From: Agrococcus jejuensis
GTDB taxonomy: Bacteria > Actinomycetota > Actinomycetes > Actinomycetales > Microbacteriaceae
Assembly: GCF_007679035.1 (NCBI RefSeq)
Contig: NZ_VEFR01000001.1
Location: 434,001-498,000 of the forward strand
DNA: 64,000 nucleotides
Direction: 5' to 3'
Part shown: positions 11,484-19,289 of the stretch, piece by piece
Numbering within the stretch: position 1 is the stretch's first letter
How the letters are laid out: every line of letters begins with the position of its first letter
Notes under the pieces: generated by a model
What the model saw: the letters and a program-made list of their open reading frames with translations, nothing else
Databases searched by the model: none
What the model was told of the DNA's origin: nothing
Translations under genes and position numbers: made by a program

Positions 11484-11839
11484 CCGCGACGCGCGCCTGC
11501 TCGGCGAGCGAGATCTCCACGTCCGAGCCGCGCAAGGTCGAGATCGACGGTATCGCCGTGTCGATCGTGCGCGACTCGGCGGGGACGATCCACGCGCTGG
11601 GCGATCGCTGCACCCACGGCGACATCTCGCTCTCCGAGGGGTTCGTCGAGGACGACACCCTCGAGTGCTGGGCCCACGGCTCGCAGTTCTCGCTGCACAC
11701 GGGCCGACCCCTGAACCTCCCGGCGTACGAGCCGGTGCCGGTGTATCCGGTGATCATCGACGGCGACGACGTGCTCGTCGACGTGACGAACCCCATCGAC
11801 GTGTCCGGCCTCATGGCCGACGGTAAGGAGCTGACGTGA
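11480..11839 (+). CDS. Rieske [2Fe-2S] ferredoxin-like protein of the suf operon
   Basis: This 119-residue protein has a Rieske cluster site: Cys44-Thr-His46 and Cys63-Trp-Ala-His66, giving CxH-x16-CxxH. Such small proteins are often called non-haem iron oxygenase ferredoxin subunits. In actinobacterial suf operons they sit between sufD and sufC, where a role in electron supply or cluster transfer is inferred, not proven. The gene overlaps both neighbours (ATGA with sufD, GTGA with sufC), so it is co-translated with the assembly complex. Confidence 0.92.
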   Translation: MTATRACSASEISTSEPRKVEIDGIAVSIVRDSAGTIHALGDRCTHGDISLSEGFVEDDTLECWAHGSQFSLHTGRPLNLPAYEPVPVYPVIIDGDDVLVDVTNPIDVSGLMADGKELT

Positions 11840-12594
11840 GCACCCTGGAGATCAAGGACCTGCAGGTCTCGATCGAGACGCAGGAGGGCTCGAAGCCCAT
11901 CCTCAAGGGCGTCGACCTGACGATCCGGTCGGGCGAGATCCACGCGGTCATGGGCCCGAACGGCTCGGGCAAGTCGACCCTCGCGTACACGATCGCCGGC
12001 CACCCGCGGTATCAGGTCGACGGCGGCTCGATCACGTTCGACGGTCAGGACGTGCTCGCGATGAGCGTCGACGAGCGTGCACGCGCCGGCGTCTTCCTCG
12101 CCATGCAGTACCCGGTCGAGATCCCCGGCGTCACGGTGTCGAACTTCCTCCGCACCGCGAAGACGGCGATCGACGGCGAGGCGCCCCAGCTGCGCCCGTG
12201 GATCACGTCGGTGCGCGAGGCCATGGGTGACCTGCGCATGGACTCGTCGTTCTCGGAGCGCAACGTCAACGAGGGCTTCTCGGGCGGCGAGAAGAAGCGC
12301 CACGAGATCCTCCAGCTCGAGCTGCTGCAGCCGAAGCTCGCCGTGCTCGACGAGACCGACTCGGGCCTCGACGTCGATGCGCTGCGCATCGTCAGCGAGG
12401 GCGTGAACCGCGTCAAGGGCAAGACCGACATGGGCGTGCTGCTCATCACGCACTACACGCGCATCCTCCGCTACATCCAGCCCGACTTCGTGCACGTCTT
12501 CGTCGACGGCAAGGTCGCCGAGCAGGGCGGCAAGGAGCTCGCGGAGCGCCTGGAGGACGAGGGCTACGATCGGTACCTGAAGGCAGGAGTCTGA
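11836..12594 (+). CDS. sufC: Fe-S cluster assembly ATPase SufC
   Basis: SufC is the ABC-type ATPase that drives conformational change in the SufBCD complex. The 252-residue protein has Walker A GPNGSGKST, the SufC-type signature FSGGEKKRHEI, Walker B LAVLDETDSGLD and the switch histidine in LLITHYTRIL. Translation starts at GTG (11836), which overlaps the Rieske stop as GTGA, with AAGGAG eight bases upstream inside the previous gene. The stop overlaps the next gene as TGATG. Function is secure. Confidence 0.97.
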   Translation: MSTLEIKDLQVSIETQEGSKPILKGVDLTIRSGEIHAVMGPNGSGKSTLAYTIAGHPRYQVDGGSITFDGQDVLAMSVDERARAGVFLAMQYPVEIPGVTVSNFLRTAKTAIDGEAPQLRPWITSVREAMGDLRMDSSFSERNVNEGFSGGEKKRHEILQLELLQPKLAVLDETDSGLDVDALRIVSEGVNRVKGKTDMGVLLITHYTRILRYIQPDFVHVFVDGKVAEQGGKELAERLEDEGYDRYLKAGV

Positions 12595-12926
12595 TGGCAG
12601 TCACCGAGCTCGCACCAGAGCTGTTCGACGAGGCGAGCGAGGCCCTCAAGGGCGTCGTCGACCCCGAGCTCGACGTCAACATCGTCGACCTGGGCCTCAT
12701 CTACGACCTGGCATGGGACGACGAGCAGGACGCGCTCGTGATCTCGATGACGCTGACGAGCGCGGGATGCCCGCTCACCGACGTCATCGAGCAGGAGATC
12801 GCCGACAAGCTCGACGGCATCGTCGCCCGATTCCGCATCAACTGGGTGTGGATGCCGCCGTGGGGTCCCGAGCGGATCACGGAGGACGGTCGCGAGATGA
12901 TGCGCGCGTTGGGCTTCACGATCTGA
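12594..12926 (+). CDS. sufT: SufT-like metal-sulfur cluster assembly factor (DUF59/MIP18)
   Basis: This 110-residue DUF59-family protein helps mature or deliver iron-sulfur clusters to target enzymes. It has the family element GVVDPELDVNIVDLGLIYDL and the conserved cysteine in TSAGCPLTDVIE. The gene is the last of the operon, overlapping the sufC stop by one base, and is followed 20 bases later by a strong hairpin. Usual partners SufS (cysteine desulfurase) and SufU are not between sufC and this gene, where many actinobacteria keep them. Confidence 0.9.
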   Translation: MAVTELAPELFDEASEALKGVVDPELDVNIVDLGLIYDLAWDDEQDALVISMTLTSAGCPLTDVIEQEIADKLDGIVARFRINWVWMPPWGPERITEDGREMMRALGFTI

Positions 12927-12945
12927 GCACCGCTCCGACGTCACG

Positions 12946-12977
12946 AACGGCGCAGCACCTCCGGGTGCTGCGCCGTT
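12946..12977 (+). terminator. Terminator hairpin of the suf operon
   Basis: A perfect 14-base-pair stem (12946-12959 with 12964-12977, arm AACGGCGCAGCACC) closes a four-base loop, 20 bases after the sufT stop. There is only a short TT tail, so it is a GC-rich actinobacterial hairpin rather than a classic T-tract terminator. Confidence 0.8.
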
Positions 12978-13014
12978 CCGCGTGCTCGGGCCTCGCTGCC
13001 GGTCGGCAGCGCCG

Positions 13015-13371
13015 TCAGCGTCCGACGCGACGGATCCTGGGCGCCCAGACGCGCACGGACTCCGCCTCCGACAGCATCGTCCACACCGTGGTGGCGAGCG
13101 GCGGGTAGTCGGCGGCGATGCGACGCAGCACGACGTCGCTCACGTCCTCGTCGGGGCGCACGGCGCCGGGCGGCAGGATGCGCTCCGAGCGCAGCAGGAG
13201 CACGACGAGCTCGTCGACCGTCGGCAGGTCGGCCATGAAGTCCCACGGGTCCTCGCCGGCGCGGAGCCGCTCGTCGACGAGCACCGAGCGCTCGTCGGCG
13301 GCCTCTGCGCGCAGCACCTCGAGGCTCGCGCGTCGCTGCGGCGACGGGTGCGGGGCGGGCTGCTGGGTCAC
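13015..13371 (-). CDS. Conserved-looking hypothetical protein (118 aa)
   Basis: I do not recognise this 118-residue soluble protein. It is rich in Arg, Glu, Asp and Leu and has no membrane segment, cysteines or obvious fold signature. The sequence ends VWAPRIRRVGR. It starts at GTG with TAGGCT exactly six bases upstream, a leaderless promoter arrangement seen at other genes in this window, which supports it as a real gene. It lies alone between the suf operon and the divergent ROK regulator, so context gives no function. Confidence 0.7.
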   Translation of the reverse strand: MTQQPAPHPSPQRRASLEVLRAEAADERSVLVDERLRAGEDPWDFMADLPTVDELVVLLLRSERILPPGAVRPDEDVSDVVLRRIAADYPPLATTVWTMLSEAESVRVWAPRIRRVGR

Positions 13372-13377
13372 CGATCC

Positions 13378-13383
13378 AGCCTA
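13378..13383 (-). promoter_or_regulatory. -10 box of a leaderless promoter (TAGGCT)
   Basis: TAGGCT lies six bases before the GTG of the 118-residue hypothetical gene, placing transcription start at or next to the start codon. Confidence 0.55.
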
Positions 13384-13463
13384 CGACGCGCGCCGAGCGG
13401 TGCCCGGCGTGTCCGCGGTGCGCGAATCCGTCGGCGCGTCGACCGGGTGCCAGGATGGCCGAT

Positions 13464-14606
13464 GTGAGCTCCGAGGCGACGACCCACCGCAACCGGGCGG
13501 CGGTGCTGCAGGCGGTGCGCGACGCGCACGGCGCCTCCCGCGCCGAGCTCGCCGAGCGGACGGGCCTGAGCGTCGCGACCGTCTCGCGGGCAGCCGCAGC
13601 GCTCATCGATGCGGGCCTGCTGCTCGAGGAGAGCGCCGTCGGCCCCAGCGGCGGCCGTCCGCTCGGCCGCCTGCAGGTCGACGAGCGGGCCGCGACGGTG
13701 CTGGCGGTCGACGTCGCAGACCGGCACACGACGATCGCGCTCGTCGACCTCGGCGGCACGGTGCGCAGCAGCGAGCGCATCCCGGCGAGCAGCACGGATC
13801 CCGACGAGCGGCTCGCCCACACGCTCGAGGCCGTCGAGGCGGCGTGGCGCGCCGCGGTGCCGACGCCCGTCGCCATCGGCGTCGCGATCCCCGGTCCGGT
13901 GCAGCCCGACGGCGAGATCGACTTCGCGCCCGCGCTGCGCTGGCGCGGCATCCGCATCGCCGACCTGCTGCGGGCGCGCATCGGCGCGCCGGTCGCGGTC
14001 GCCAACGACGCGAACCTCATCGCGCTCGCCGAGTCCCGCTGGGGCGTGCACCGGGATGCGTCGACGCTCGTCGCCCTCGCGGTGTTCGAGGGCGTCGGCT
14101 CGGGGATCGTGGAGGCGGGCCGCGTCGTCGAGGGCTCGCGAGGGTTCGCCGGCCAGATCGGCCGCATGCTCCTCGACGTGCGTCCCATCGAGCGACGCGA
14201 CGACGACTTCGGCGACCTCGAGACGCAGCTGGGATCGATCGGTCTCGAGCGCCGGGCGCGGGACGGCGGCATCGCGCTCGTCGGCGACGAGCCGTTCGCA
14301 GCGCTGTTCGCGCGACTCGACGACGGCGATGCCGCCGCACGGCTCGCCCATCGCGTGCTGGACGAGTTCGCGGTCGCGATCGCGAACCTCTGCGCGATCC
14401 TCGATCCAGAGGTCGTCGTGCTCGCCGGCCGCTTCGCACCGCTCGTCGACACGATCGTGCCGCAGCTCGAGGAGCGCCTCGCGGGGCGCATCCTGCATCT
14501 GCCGCGGCTCGTGCCGCCGTCGACGCCGGCGGACGGCGCGCTGCTGGGGGCCGCCGCCGTCGCGATCGACGCCTTCGGGCCGCTCGAGCGCCTGCTCGCG
14601 CCCTGA
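13464..14606 (+). CDS. ROK-family transcriptional regulator
   Basis: This protein has an N-terminal MarR-like winged helix (ASRAELAERTGLSVATVSRAA) and a C-terminal sugar-kinase-like ROK domain with NDANLIALAES. It probably represses the sugar ABC operon that starts 127 bases downstream and releases DNA on binding a sugar. The zinc-binding CxCGxxGCxE motif of most ROK proteins is absent: after GFAGQIGRMLLDV comes RPIERRDDDFGDLETQ. The phosphate loop is also altered (AVDVADRHTTIALVD). It is therefore unlikely to be a kinase. GTG at 13464 gives about 380 residues, with AGGA eight bases upstream; an ATG three codons earlier (13455) is possible. Confidence 0.88.
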   Translation: MSSEATTHRNRAAVLQAVRDAHGASRAELAERTGLSVATVSRAAAALIDAGLLLEESAVGPSGGRPLGRLQVDERAATVLAVDVADRHTTIALVDLGGTVRSSERIPASSTDPDERLAHTLEAVEAAWRAAVPTPVAIGVAIPGPVQPDGEIDFAPALRWRGIRIADLLRARIGAPVAVANDANLIALAESRWGVHRDASTLVALAVFEGVGSGIVEAGRVVEGSRGFAGQIGRMLLDVRPIERRDDDFGDLETQLGSIGLERRARDGGIALVGDEPFAALFARLDDGDAAARLAHRVLDEFAVAIANLCAILDPEVVVLAGRFAPLVDTIVPQLEERLAGRILHLPRLVPPSTPADGALLGAAAVAIDAFGPLERLLAP

Positions 14607-14649
14607 CGCGAGCGCATCCGGGTCACGATCTCGTCACGCCTCTGGCCAG

Positions 14650-14664
14650 ACGAGGACTCCTCGT
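14650..14664. promoter_or_regulatory. Perfect 15-bp palindrome before the sugar ABC operon
   Basis: ACGAGGA and TCCTCGT flank one central base, a perfect inverted repeat between the ROK gene and the lipoprotein gene. It may be an operator for the ROK protein or another regulator; it is too short to be a convincing terminator of the ROK gene. Confidence 0.4.
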
Positions 14665-14682
14665 GCCACACTGACCGCACAG

Positions 14683-14703
14683 TTTCTCGCAGTCTGCGCG
14701 AAA
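14683..14703. promoter_or_regulatory. Candidate ROK operator
   Basis: Half-sites TTTCTCGCA and TGCGCGAAA are separated by three bases and match as an inverted repeat with one mismatch. The site ends 29 bases before the lipoprotein ATG. The TTTC...GAAA ends in GC-rich DNA and the position between regulator and target operon are typical of a ROK or LacI-type operator. Binding is inferred. Confidence 0.5.
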
Positions 14704-14732
14704 GTGCGGCTGCTGATGCAAGGAGGCATCGA

Positions 14733-15803
14733 ATGCGTACGCGTCTTCTCTCGGTCGCAGCGCTGGCGGCGACGGCTCTCGTCGCCACCGGCTGCTCCAC
14801 CGTCTCCAACGAACCGGCTGCGTCCGGCGACGGCGACGGTGCTGGACCCTTCACCATCGGCATCTCGAACGGCTTCGTCGGCTCCGAGTACCGCACCCAG
14901 ATGATCTCGGACATCGAGGATGCCGCGTCCTCGTACCAGGACGAGGGCCTGCTCGAGGACCTCGTGCTCGAGAACGCCGACACTGACGTCAACGGGCAGA
15001 TCCAGCAGGTCCGCAATCTCATCAACGCCGGCGTCGACGCCATCATCGCCGACCCGAACTCCGGCTCCGCGCTCGACCAGGTGTTCCAGGAGGCCACCGA
15101 CCAGGGCATCCTCGTCTTCGCCATCGACCAGGCCGTCACGGCCGATTCGGTCATCAACGTCGGCATCGACCAGGCGGAGTGGGCTGCGACGAGCGCCGAG
15201 TGGCTCGCCGAGCAGGTCGGCGAGGGTGGCCAGATCGTCGCCGTCAACGGCATCTCCGGCCACCCGGCCAACGAGGCTCGCTACGGTGCCGCGCAGGAGG
15301 TCTTCGACGAGGCCGGCGTCGAGGTGCTCACGACCGCCGACGGCGGCTGGGACCAGGCGACGGGGCAGCAGCAGATGGGCAACCTGCTCGCGACCTACCC
15401 CGAGATCGACGGCGTGTGGACGCAGGACGGCATGGCGCTCGGCGTGCTGCAGGCCGTCGTCGCGGCGGGCCGCGAGGACGAGATCGTCGTGACGGGCGAG
15501 GCCCGCAACGGCTTCCTGCAGCTCTGGAACGAGCAGTCGGACGACTTCGAGTCCATCGGCGTCACGAACCCTCCCGGCACGGGAGCCACGGCGCTGCACC
15601 TCGCGATGGCGATGCTGCAGGGTGCCGAGATCGACGAGTCGCAGCTCGTCGACGGCAACACGCTCGTGCTCGCCCTCGAGGAGCCCGTCACGAACGAGAA
15701 CCTCGACGCGGTGTGGGCCGAGACCGAGGGCGAGGGCGAGTCGTACGTGCTCGACTCGATCCTCTCGGCCGACGACGTCCAGCAGTTCCTCGTCCAGGAC
15801 TGA
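14733..15803 (+). CDS. Sugar ABC transporter substrate-binding lipoprotein
   Basis: This extracytoplasmic receptor captures the sugar and delivers it to the membrane permeases. The 356-residue protein has a lipoprotein signal peptide with lipobox VATGC (Cys about residue 21). It then shows a periplasmic-binding-protein type 1 fold (Peripla_BP_4, ribose/galactose-like): FTIGISNGFVGSEYR, LINAGVDAIIADPNS and VFAIDQAVT. An AAGGAGG ribosome site precedes the ATG. It leads a five-gene operon with a double ATPase, two permeases and a Gfo/Idh dehydrogenase. Substrate is unknown; a pentose, hexose or polyol is plausible. Confidence 0.93.
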   Translation: MRTRLLSVAALAATALVATGCSTVSNEPAASGDGDGAGPFTIGISNGFVGSEYRTQMISDIEDAASSYQDEGLLEDLVLENADTDVNGQIQQVRNLINAGVDAIIADPNSGSALDQVFQEATDQGILVFAIDQAVTADSVINVGIDQAEWAATSAEWLAEQVGEGGQIVAVNGISGHPANEARYGAAQEVFDEAGVEVLTTADGGWDQATGQQQMGNLLATYPEIDGVWTQDGMALGVLQAVVAAGREDEIVVTGEARNGFLQLWNEQSDDFESIGVTNPPGTGATALHLAMAMLQGAEIDESQLVDGNTLVLALEEPVTNENLDAVWAETEGEGESYVLDSILSADDVQQFLVQD

Positions 15804-15806
15804 TCG

Positions 15807-17342
15807 ATGACCGTGACCTCGCCGCTCGTGCGGCTCTCGGGCGTGCACAAGCGCTACGGCGGCGTGCAGGCGCTCCGCGACGCGAGCCTCACGGCAGCGG
15901 GCGGCGAGGTCCACGGACTCCTGGGGCCCAACGGCTCCGGCAAGTCCACCCTCGGCAAGGTGCTGGCCGGATCCGTCCGCCCGGATGCCGCCGAGATCGT
16001 GCTCGCGGGGGAGTCGGTCCGCATCGGCTCCCCGCGGGCCGCCGCACGCCTCGGCGTCGCGGCCGTCTACCAGCAGCTGAGCCTCGTCCCCGACCTCTCC
16101 GTCGGCCAGAACCTCGTGCTCGGCAGCGAGCCGGGCAGGCTCGGCTTCCTCTCCGACCGCGCCGCGGCGCGCCGCGTCGCGCCCGTGCTCGAGCGGCTCA
16201 CGCCCGCCCTCGGCGACGTGCGCTTCGACGACGCCGTGCGCGACCTCGCCCCCGGCCAGCAGCAGCTCGTCGAGATCGGCAAGGCGCTGCTGCGCGAGCC
16301 CCGCGTGCTCATCCTCGACGAGGCCACCGCGTCGCTGCACCGCGACCAGGTCGCGCTCGTCTTCGACATCGTGCGCGAGCTGCGCGAGGGCGGCGCCGCC
16401 ATCCTCTTCGTCTCCCACCGTCTCGACGAGATCACCGAGCTGTGCGATCGCGCGACGATCCTGCGCTCCGGCGTCACGGTCGCCGAGACGTCGGTGCCCG
16501 ACACGACGCCCGACGAGATCGTGCGCCTCATGGTGGGCGACGTGCAGCAGGTCGAGCGCGAGCATCGCGACGCTGCCGGCGGCCCCGTGCGACTGCGCGT
16601 GCGCGGCCTCGCAGGGGGAGCGCTGCACGGCGTGGACCTCGACGCGCGCGGTGGCGAGATCGTGGGCCTCGGCGGCCTGCAGGGCCAGGGCCAGTCGGAG
16701 CTGCTGCTCGCGCTCTTCGGTGCCATCGCGGCGGCCGGCGACGTGGAGGTCGACGGCGAGCCCGTGCGGCTCGCGTCGCCCCGCTCGGCCGCCCGCCGCG
16801 GCATCGCGCTCGTACCCGGCGACCGCGGCACGCAGGGCACGCTGCCCGCGCGTCCGATCCAGGAGAACCTCGCCATCGCGAGCATCGCCGGCCGCGCGCG
16901 CGTCGGCGTGCTGTCGACGCGGCGCGAGCGCGAGGCGGCGCAGTCGATGGTCGATGCGCTCGCCATCAAGATCGGCTCGCTCGCGGACCCCATCTCGAGC
17001 CTCTCGGGCGGCAACGCCCAGAAGGTCGTGTTCGGCAAGTGGCTGCTCACCGAGCCGAGCGTCGTGCTGCTCGACGATCCGACGAAGGGCGTCGACGTCG
17101 GCGCCAAGGCCGAGATCTACCGCATCGTGCGCGGGCTCGCCGAGCAGGGCGCCACCGTCGTCATCAACTCGAGCGAGGATCGCGAGCTCGTCACCGTGTG
17201 CGATCGCGTGCTCGTGCTGTTCGAGGGCGCGGTGCGTGCGACGCTCGTCGGCGACGAGATCACCGAGGAGCGCCTCGTGCAGGCCGCCCTGCGCATCGGC
17301 GAGGGCACGCAGGGCGCTGCCACCGGAGAGGACGCGGCATGA
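15807..17342 (+). CDS. Sugar ABC transporter ATPase with two nucleotide-binding domains
   Basis: This 511-residue protein resembles RbsA/MglA/XylG ATPases, with two fused ABC domains that power sugar uptake. Domain 1 has Walker A GPNGSGKST, the signature LAPGQQQLVEI and Walker B VLILDEATASL. Domain 2 (from about residue 250) has the degenerate P-loop GLQGQGQSE typical of this family, the signature LSGGNAQKV and Walker B VVLLDDPTKGVDVG. It starts three bases after the lipoprotein stop and overlaps the first permease as ATGA. Confidence 0.95.
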   Translation: MTVTSPLVRLSGVHKRYGGVQALRDASLTAAGGEVHGLLGPNGSGKSTLGKVLAGSVRPDAAEIVLAGESVRIGSPRAAARLGVAAVYQQLSLVPDLSVGQNLVLGSEPGRLGFLSDRAAARRVAPVLERLTPALGDVRFDDAVRDLAPGQQQLVEIGKALLREPRVLILDEATASLHRDQVALVFDIVRELREGGAAILFVSHRLDEITELCDRATILRSGVTVAETSVPDTTPDEIVRLMVGDVQQVEREHRDAAGGPVRLRVRGLAGGALHGVDLDARGGEIVGLGGLQGQGQSELLLALFGAIAAAGDVEVDGEPVRLASPRSAARRGIALVPGDRGTQGTLPARPIQENLAIASIAGRARVGVLSTRREREAAQSMVDALAIKIGSLADPISSLSGGNAQKVVFGKWLLTEPSVVLLDDPTKGVDVGAKAEIYRIVRGLAEQGATVVINSSEDRELVTVCDRVLVLFEGAVRATLVGDEITEERLVQAALRIGEGTQGAATGEDAA

Positions 17343-18319
17343 CCGCCGCGACGCAGGCACCCCCTGCGCCCACGGTCGTCGACCGCGTGCGCAGCGTGCG
17401 CGTCGCCTCGTGGGCGACCGCAGCGCTGCTCGTCGTCGCCGTCGTCGCGGCCATCGCGCTGCAGCCGAACCTGCTGACGCCCTACGGCGTCGCGTCGACG
17501 TTCGCGACCTTCCTGCCCCTCGTCCTCGTCGCCGTCGCGCAGGCCATCGTCGTGATCGGCGGCGGGCTCGACCTGTCGGCGGGCGCGATCGTCGCGCTCT
17601 CGAGCGTCGTCGCCGTGCAGGTCATGCGCGGCGAGGACGGCCTCGCCGCCGTCGGCCTCGCCGCCGCCGTCGGCACCGGCGTCGCCTGCGGCATGCTCAA
17701 CGGCCTCGTGGTGTCGCGGCTGCGACTCCAGCCGCTCATCGCGACCTTCGCATCGGCGTCGATCTTCTCGGGGCTCGCGCTGCTCGTGCTGCCGACGCCG
17801 GGCGGCACGGTGCCCGCGATCCTCACCGGCACGTTCCGCCAGGCGATCGCCACCGTGCCGATGTCGGTGCTGCTCGTCGTCGCCGTCGCCCTCGGATGGC
17901 TCGTGCTGCGCCGCACCCGCGTGCTGCGCCACATCCGCGCCACGGGCGGCGACCCGGCCGCCGCCTACGCCTCGCTCGTGCCCGTGCAGACGAGCCAGTT
18001 CGCCTCGTACGTCCTCAGCGGCGCGATCAGCGGGCTCGCGGGCCTCGCGGTGCTCGGCAACGCCGGCTCGGGCGACCCGTTCATCGGTGGCGACCTCGCG
18101 CTCGGCAGCGTCGCGGCCGTCGTCGTCGGCGGCATCGCGCTGCGCGGCGGCATCGGCTCTCCGATCGGCGCGATCGCCGGCGCGATCATCCTCGCCCTCT
18201 CGTCGACGATCCTCTTCTCGATCGGGCTGCCCACCTCGTGGCGCGCCCTCGCAGCCGGCGTCGTCGTCATCCTCGCGCTCGCGCTGAGCGCGCTCGGAGC
18301 ACCCAGGAGGCGCCGATGA
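17339..18319 (+). CDS. Sugar ABC transporter permease 1
   Basis: This 326-residue integral membrane protein belongs to the BPD_transp_2 (RbsC-like) family. It has about eight to ten hydrophobic helices and the conserved GGGLDLSAGAIVALSS near helix 3. It should form a heterodimer with the next permease. ATGA overlap with the ATPase gene and ATGA overlap with the second permease show a tightly coupled operon. Confidence 0.93.
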   Translation: MTAATQAPPAPTVVDRVRSVRVASWATAALLVVAVVAAIALQPNLLTPYGVASTFATFLPLVLVAVAQAIVVIGGGLDLSAGAIVALSSVVAVQVMRGEDGLAAVGLAAAVGTGVACGMLNGLVVSRLRLQPLIATFASASIFSGLALLVLPTPGGTVPAILTGTFRQAIATVPMSVLLVVAVALGWLVLRRTRVLRHIRATGGDPAAAYASLVPVQTSQFASYVLSGAISGLAGLAVLGNAGSGDPFIGGDLALGSVAAVVVGGIALRGGIGSPIGAIAGAIILALSSTILFSIGLPTSWRALAAGVVVILALALSALGAPRRRR

Positions 18320-19272
18320 GCCGCGTCGTGCCGATCCTCAAGGATCCCGTCGTCGTCGCGGCGCTCATCGCGGTGCTGCTCATCGCGATCGGCGGCATCC
18401 TGCGGCCCGGCTTCGCGTCGCCCGACCAGATCGTCGACATGCTGCGCGTCGCCTCGTTCCTCGGCATCATCGCCATCGGGCAGACGATCGTCGTGCTCTC
18501 GGGCGGCGAGGGCATCGACCTCTCGGTCGGCACCGTCGCGACGCTCGGCGCGATCCTCGCCAGTCGCACGATGGCGGGCGACGACGCGATGATCGTGCCC
18601 GGCGTGCTGCTGGCGCTCGGCGTCGCGGCCCTCATCGGACTCGCGAACGGGCTCGGCATCGTGGCGCTGAAGATCCCGCCGTTCGTCATGACGCTCGGGA
18701 TGCTCGGCGTGGTCGGCGGCCTCATCCTCGTCGTCACCGGGGGCCGCGCCGACGGCCGCGCCGCGCCGGCGCTCGTGTCGCTCGTGAACGGTCGCGACGT
18801 GCTCGGGCTGCCCGGCATCCTCATCGTCTGGCTCGTGCTCGGCGGCGCGGTGACGCTCGTGCTGCGCCGCACGGTCTTCGGCGCGCGGCTCTACGCGATC
18901 GGCACGAGCCGCGAGGCCGCACGCCTGTCGGGCGTGCCCGTGCGGCGCGTGACCGTGTCTGCCTACGTGCTGTCGTCGCTCTTCGCCGCCCTCGGAGGCA
19001 TCGCGATGGTGGGGTACTCGCAGCAGGTGTTCCTCAACCTCGCCGACGACCTCACGCTGCCGTCGATCGCCGCCGTCGTCATCGGCGGCACGCTCGTGGC
19101 CGGCGGCGTCGGCGGCTACCTCGGCAGCGCCGTCGGCGCCATCGTGCTCACCGTGCTCACGAGCCTGCTCACGACCCTCGCGATGCCCGAGTGGGCTCGC
19201 ATCGTCGTGCAGGGCGTCGTGCTCATCGCGCTGCTCGCCGTGTACGGCAGGCAGCGCAGGCTCCGCGCCTGA
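18316..19272 (+). CDS. Sugar ABC transporter permease 2
   Basis: A second RbsC-like permease of 318 residues, with the family element GGEGIDLSVGTVATLGA and a C-terminal EAARLSGVPVRRV cytoplasmic loop. AGGAGG precedes the ATG, which overlaps the stop of permease 1. Two different permeases with one double ATPase is the layout of several actinobacterial sugar importers (heterodimeric channel). The stop is followed by 17 bases and a new ribosome site for the dehydrogenase gene. Confidence 0.93.
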   Translation: MSRVVPILKDPVVVAALIAVLLIAIGGILRPGFASPDQIVDMLRVASFLGIIAIGQTIVVLSGGEGIDLSVGTVATLGAILASRTMAGDDAMIVPGVLLALGVAALIGLANGLGIVALKIPPFVMTLGMLGVVGGLILVVTGGRADGRAAPALVSLVNGRDVLGLPGILIVWLVLGGAVTLVLRRTVFGARLYAIGTSREAARLSGVPVRRVTVSAYVLSSLFAALGGIAMVGYSQQVFLNLADDLTLPSIAAVVIGGTLVAGGVGGYLGSAVGAIVLTVLTSLLTTLAMPEWARIVVQGVVLIALLAVYGRQRRLRA

Positions 19273-19289
19273 ACCCCTAGGGAGGACCC

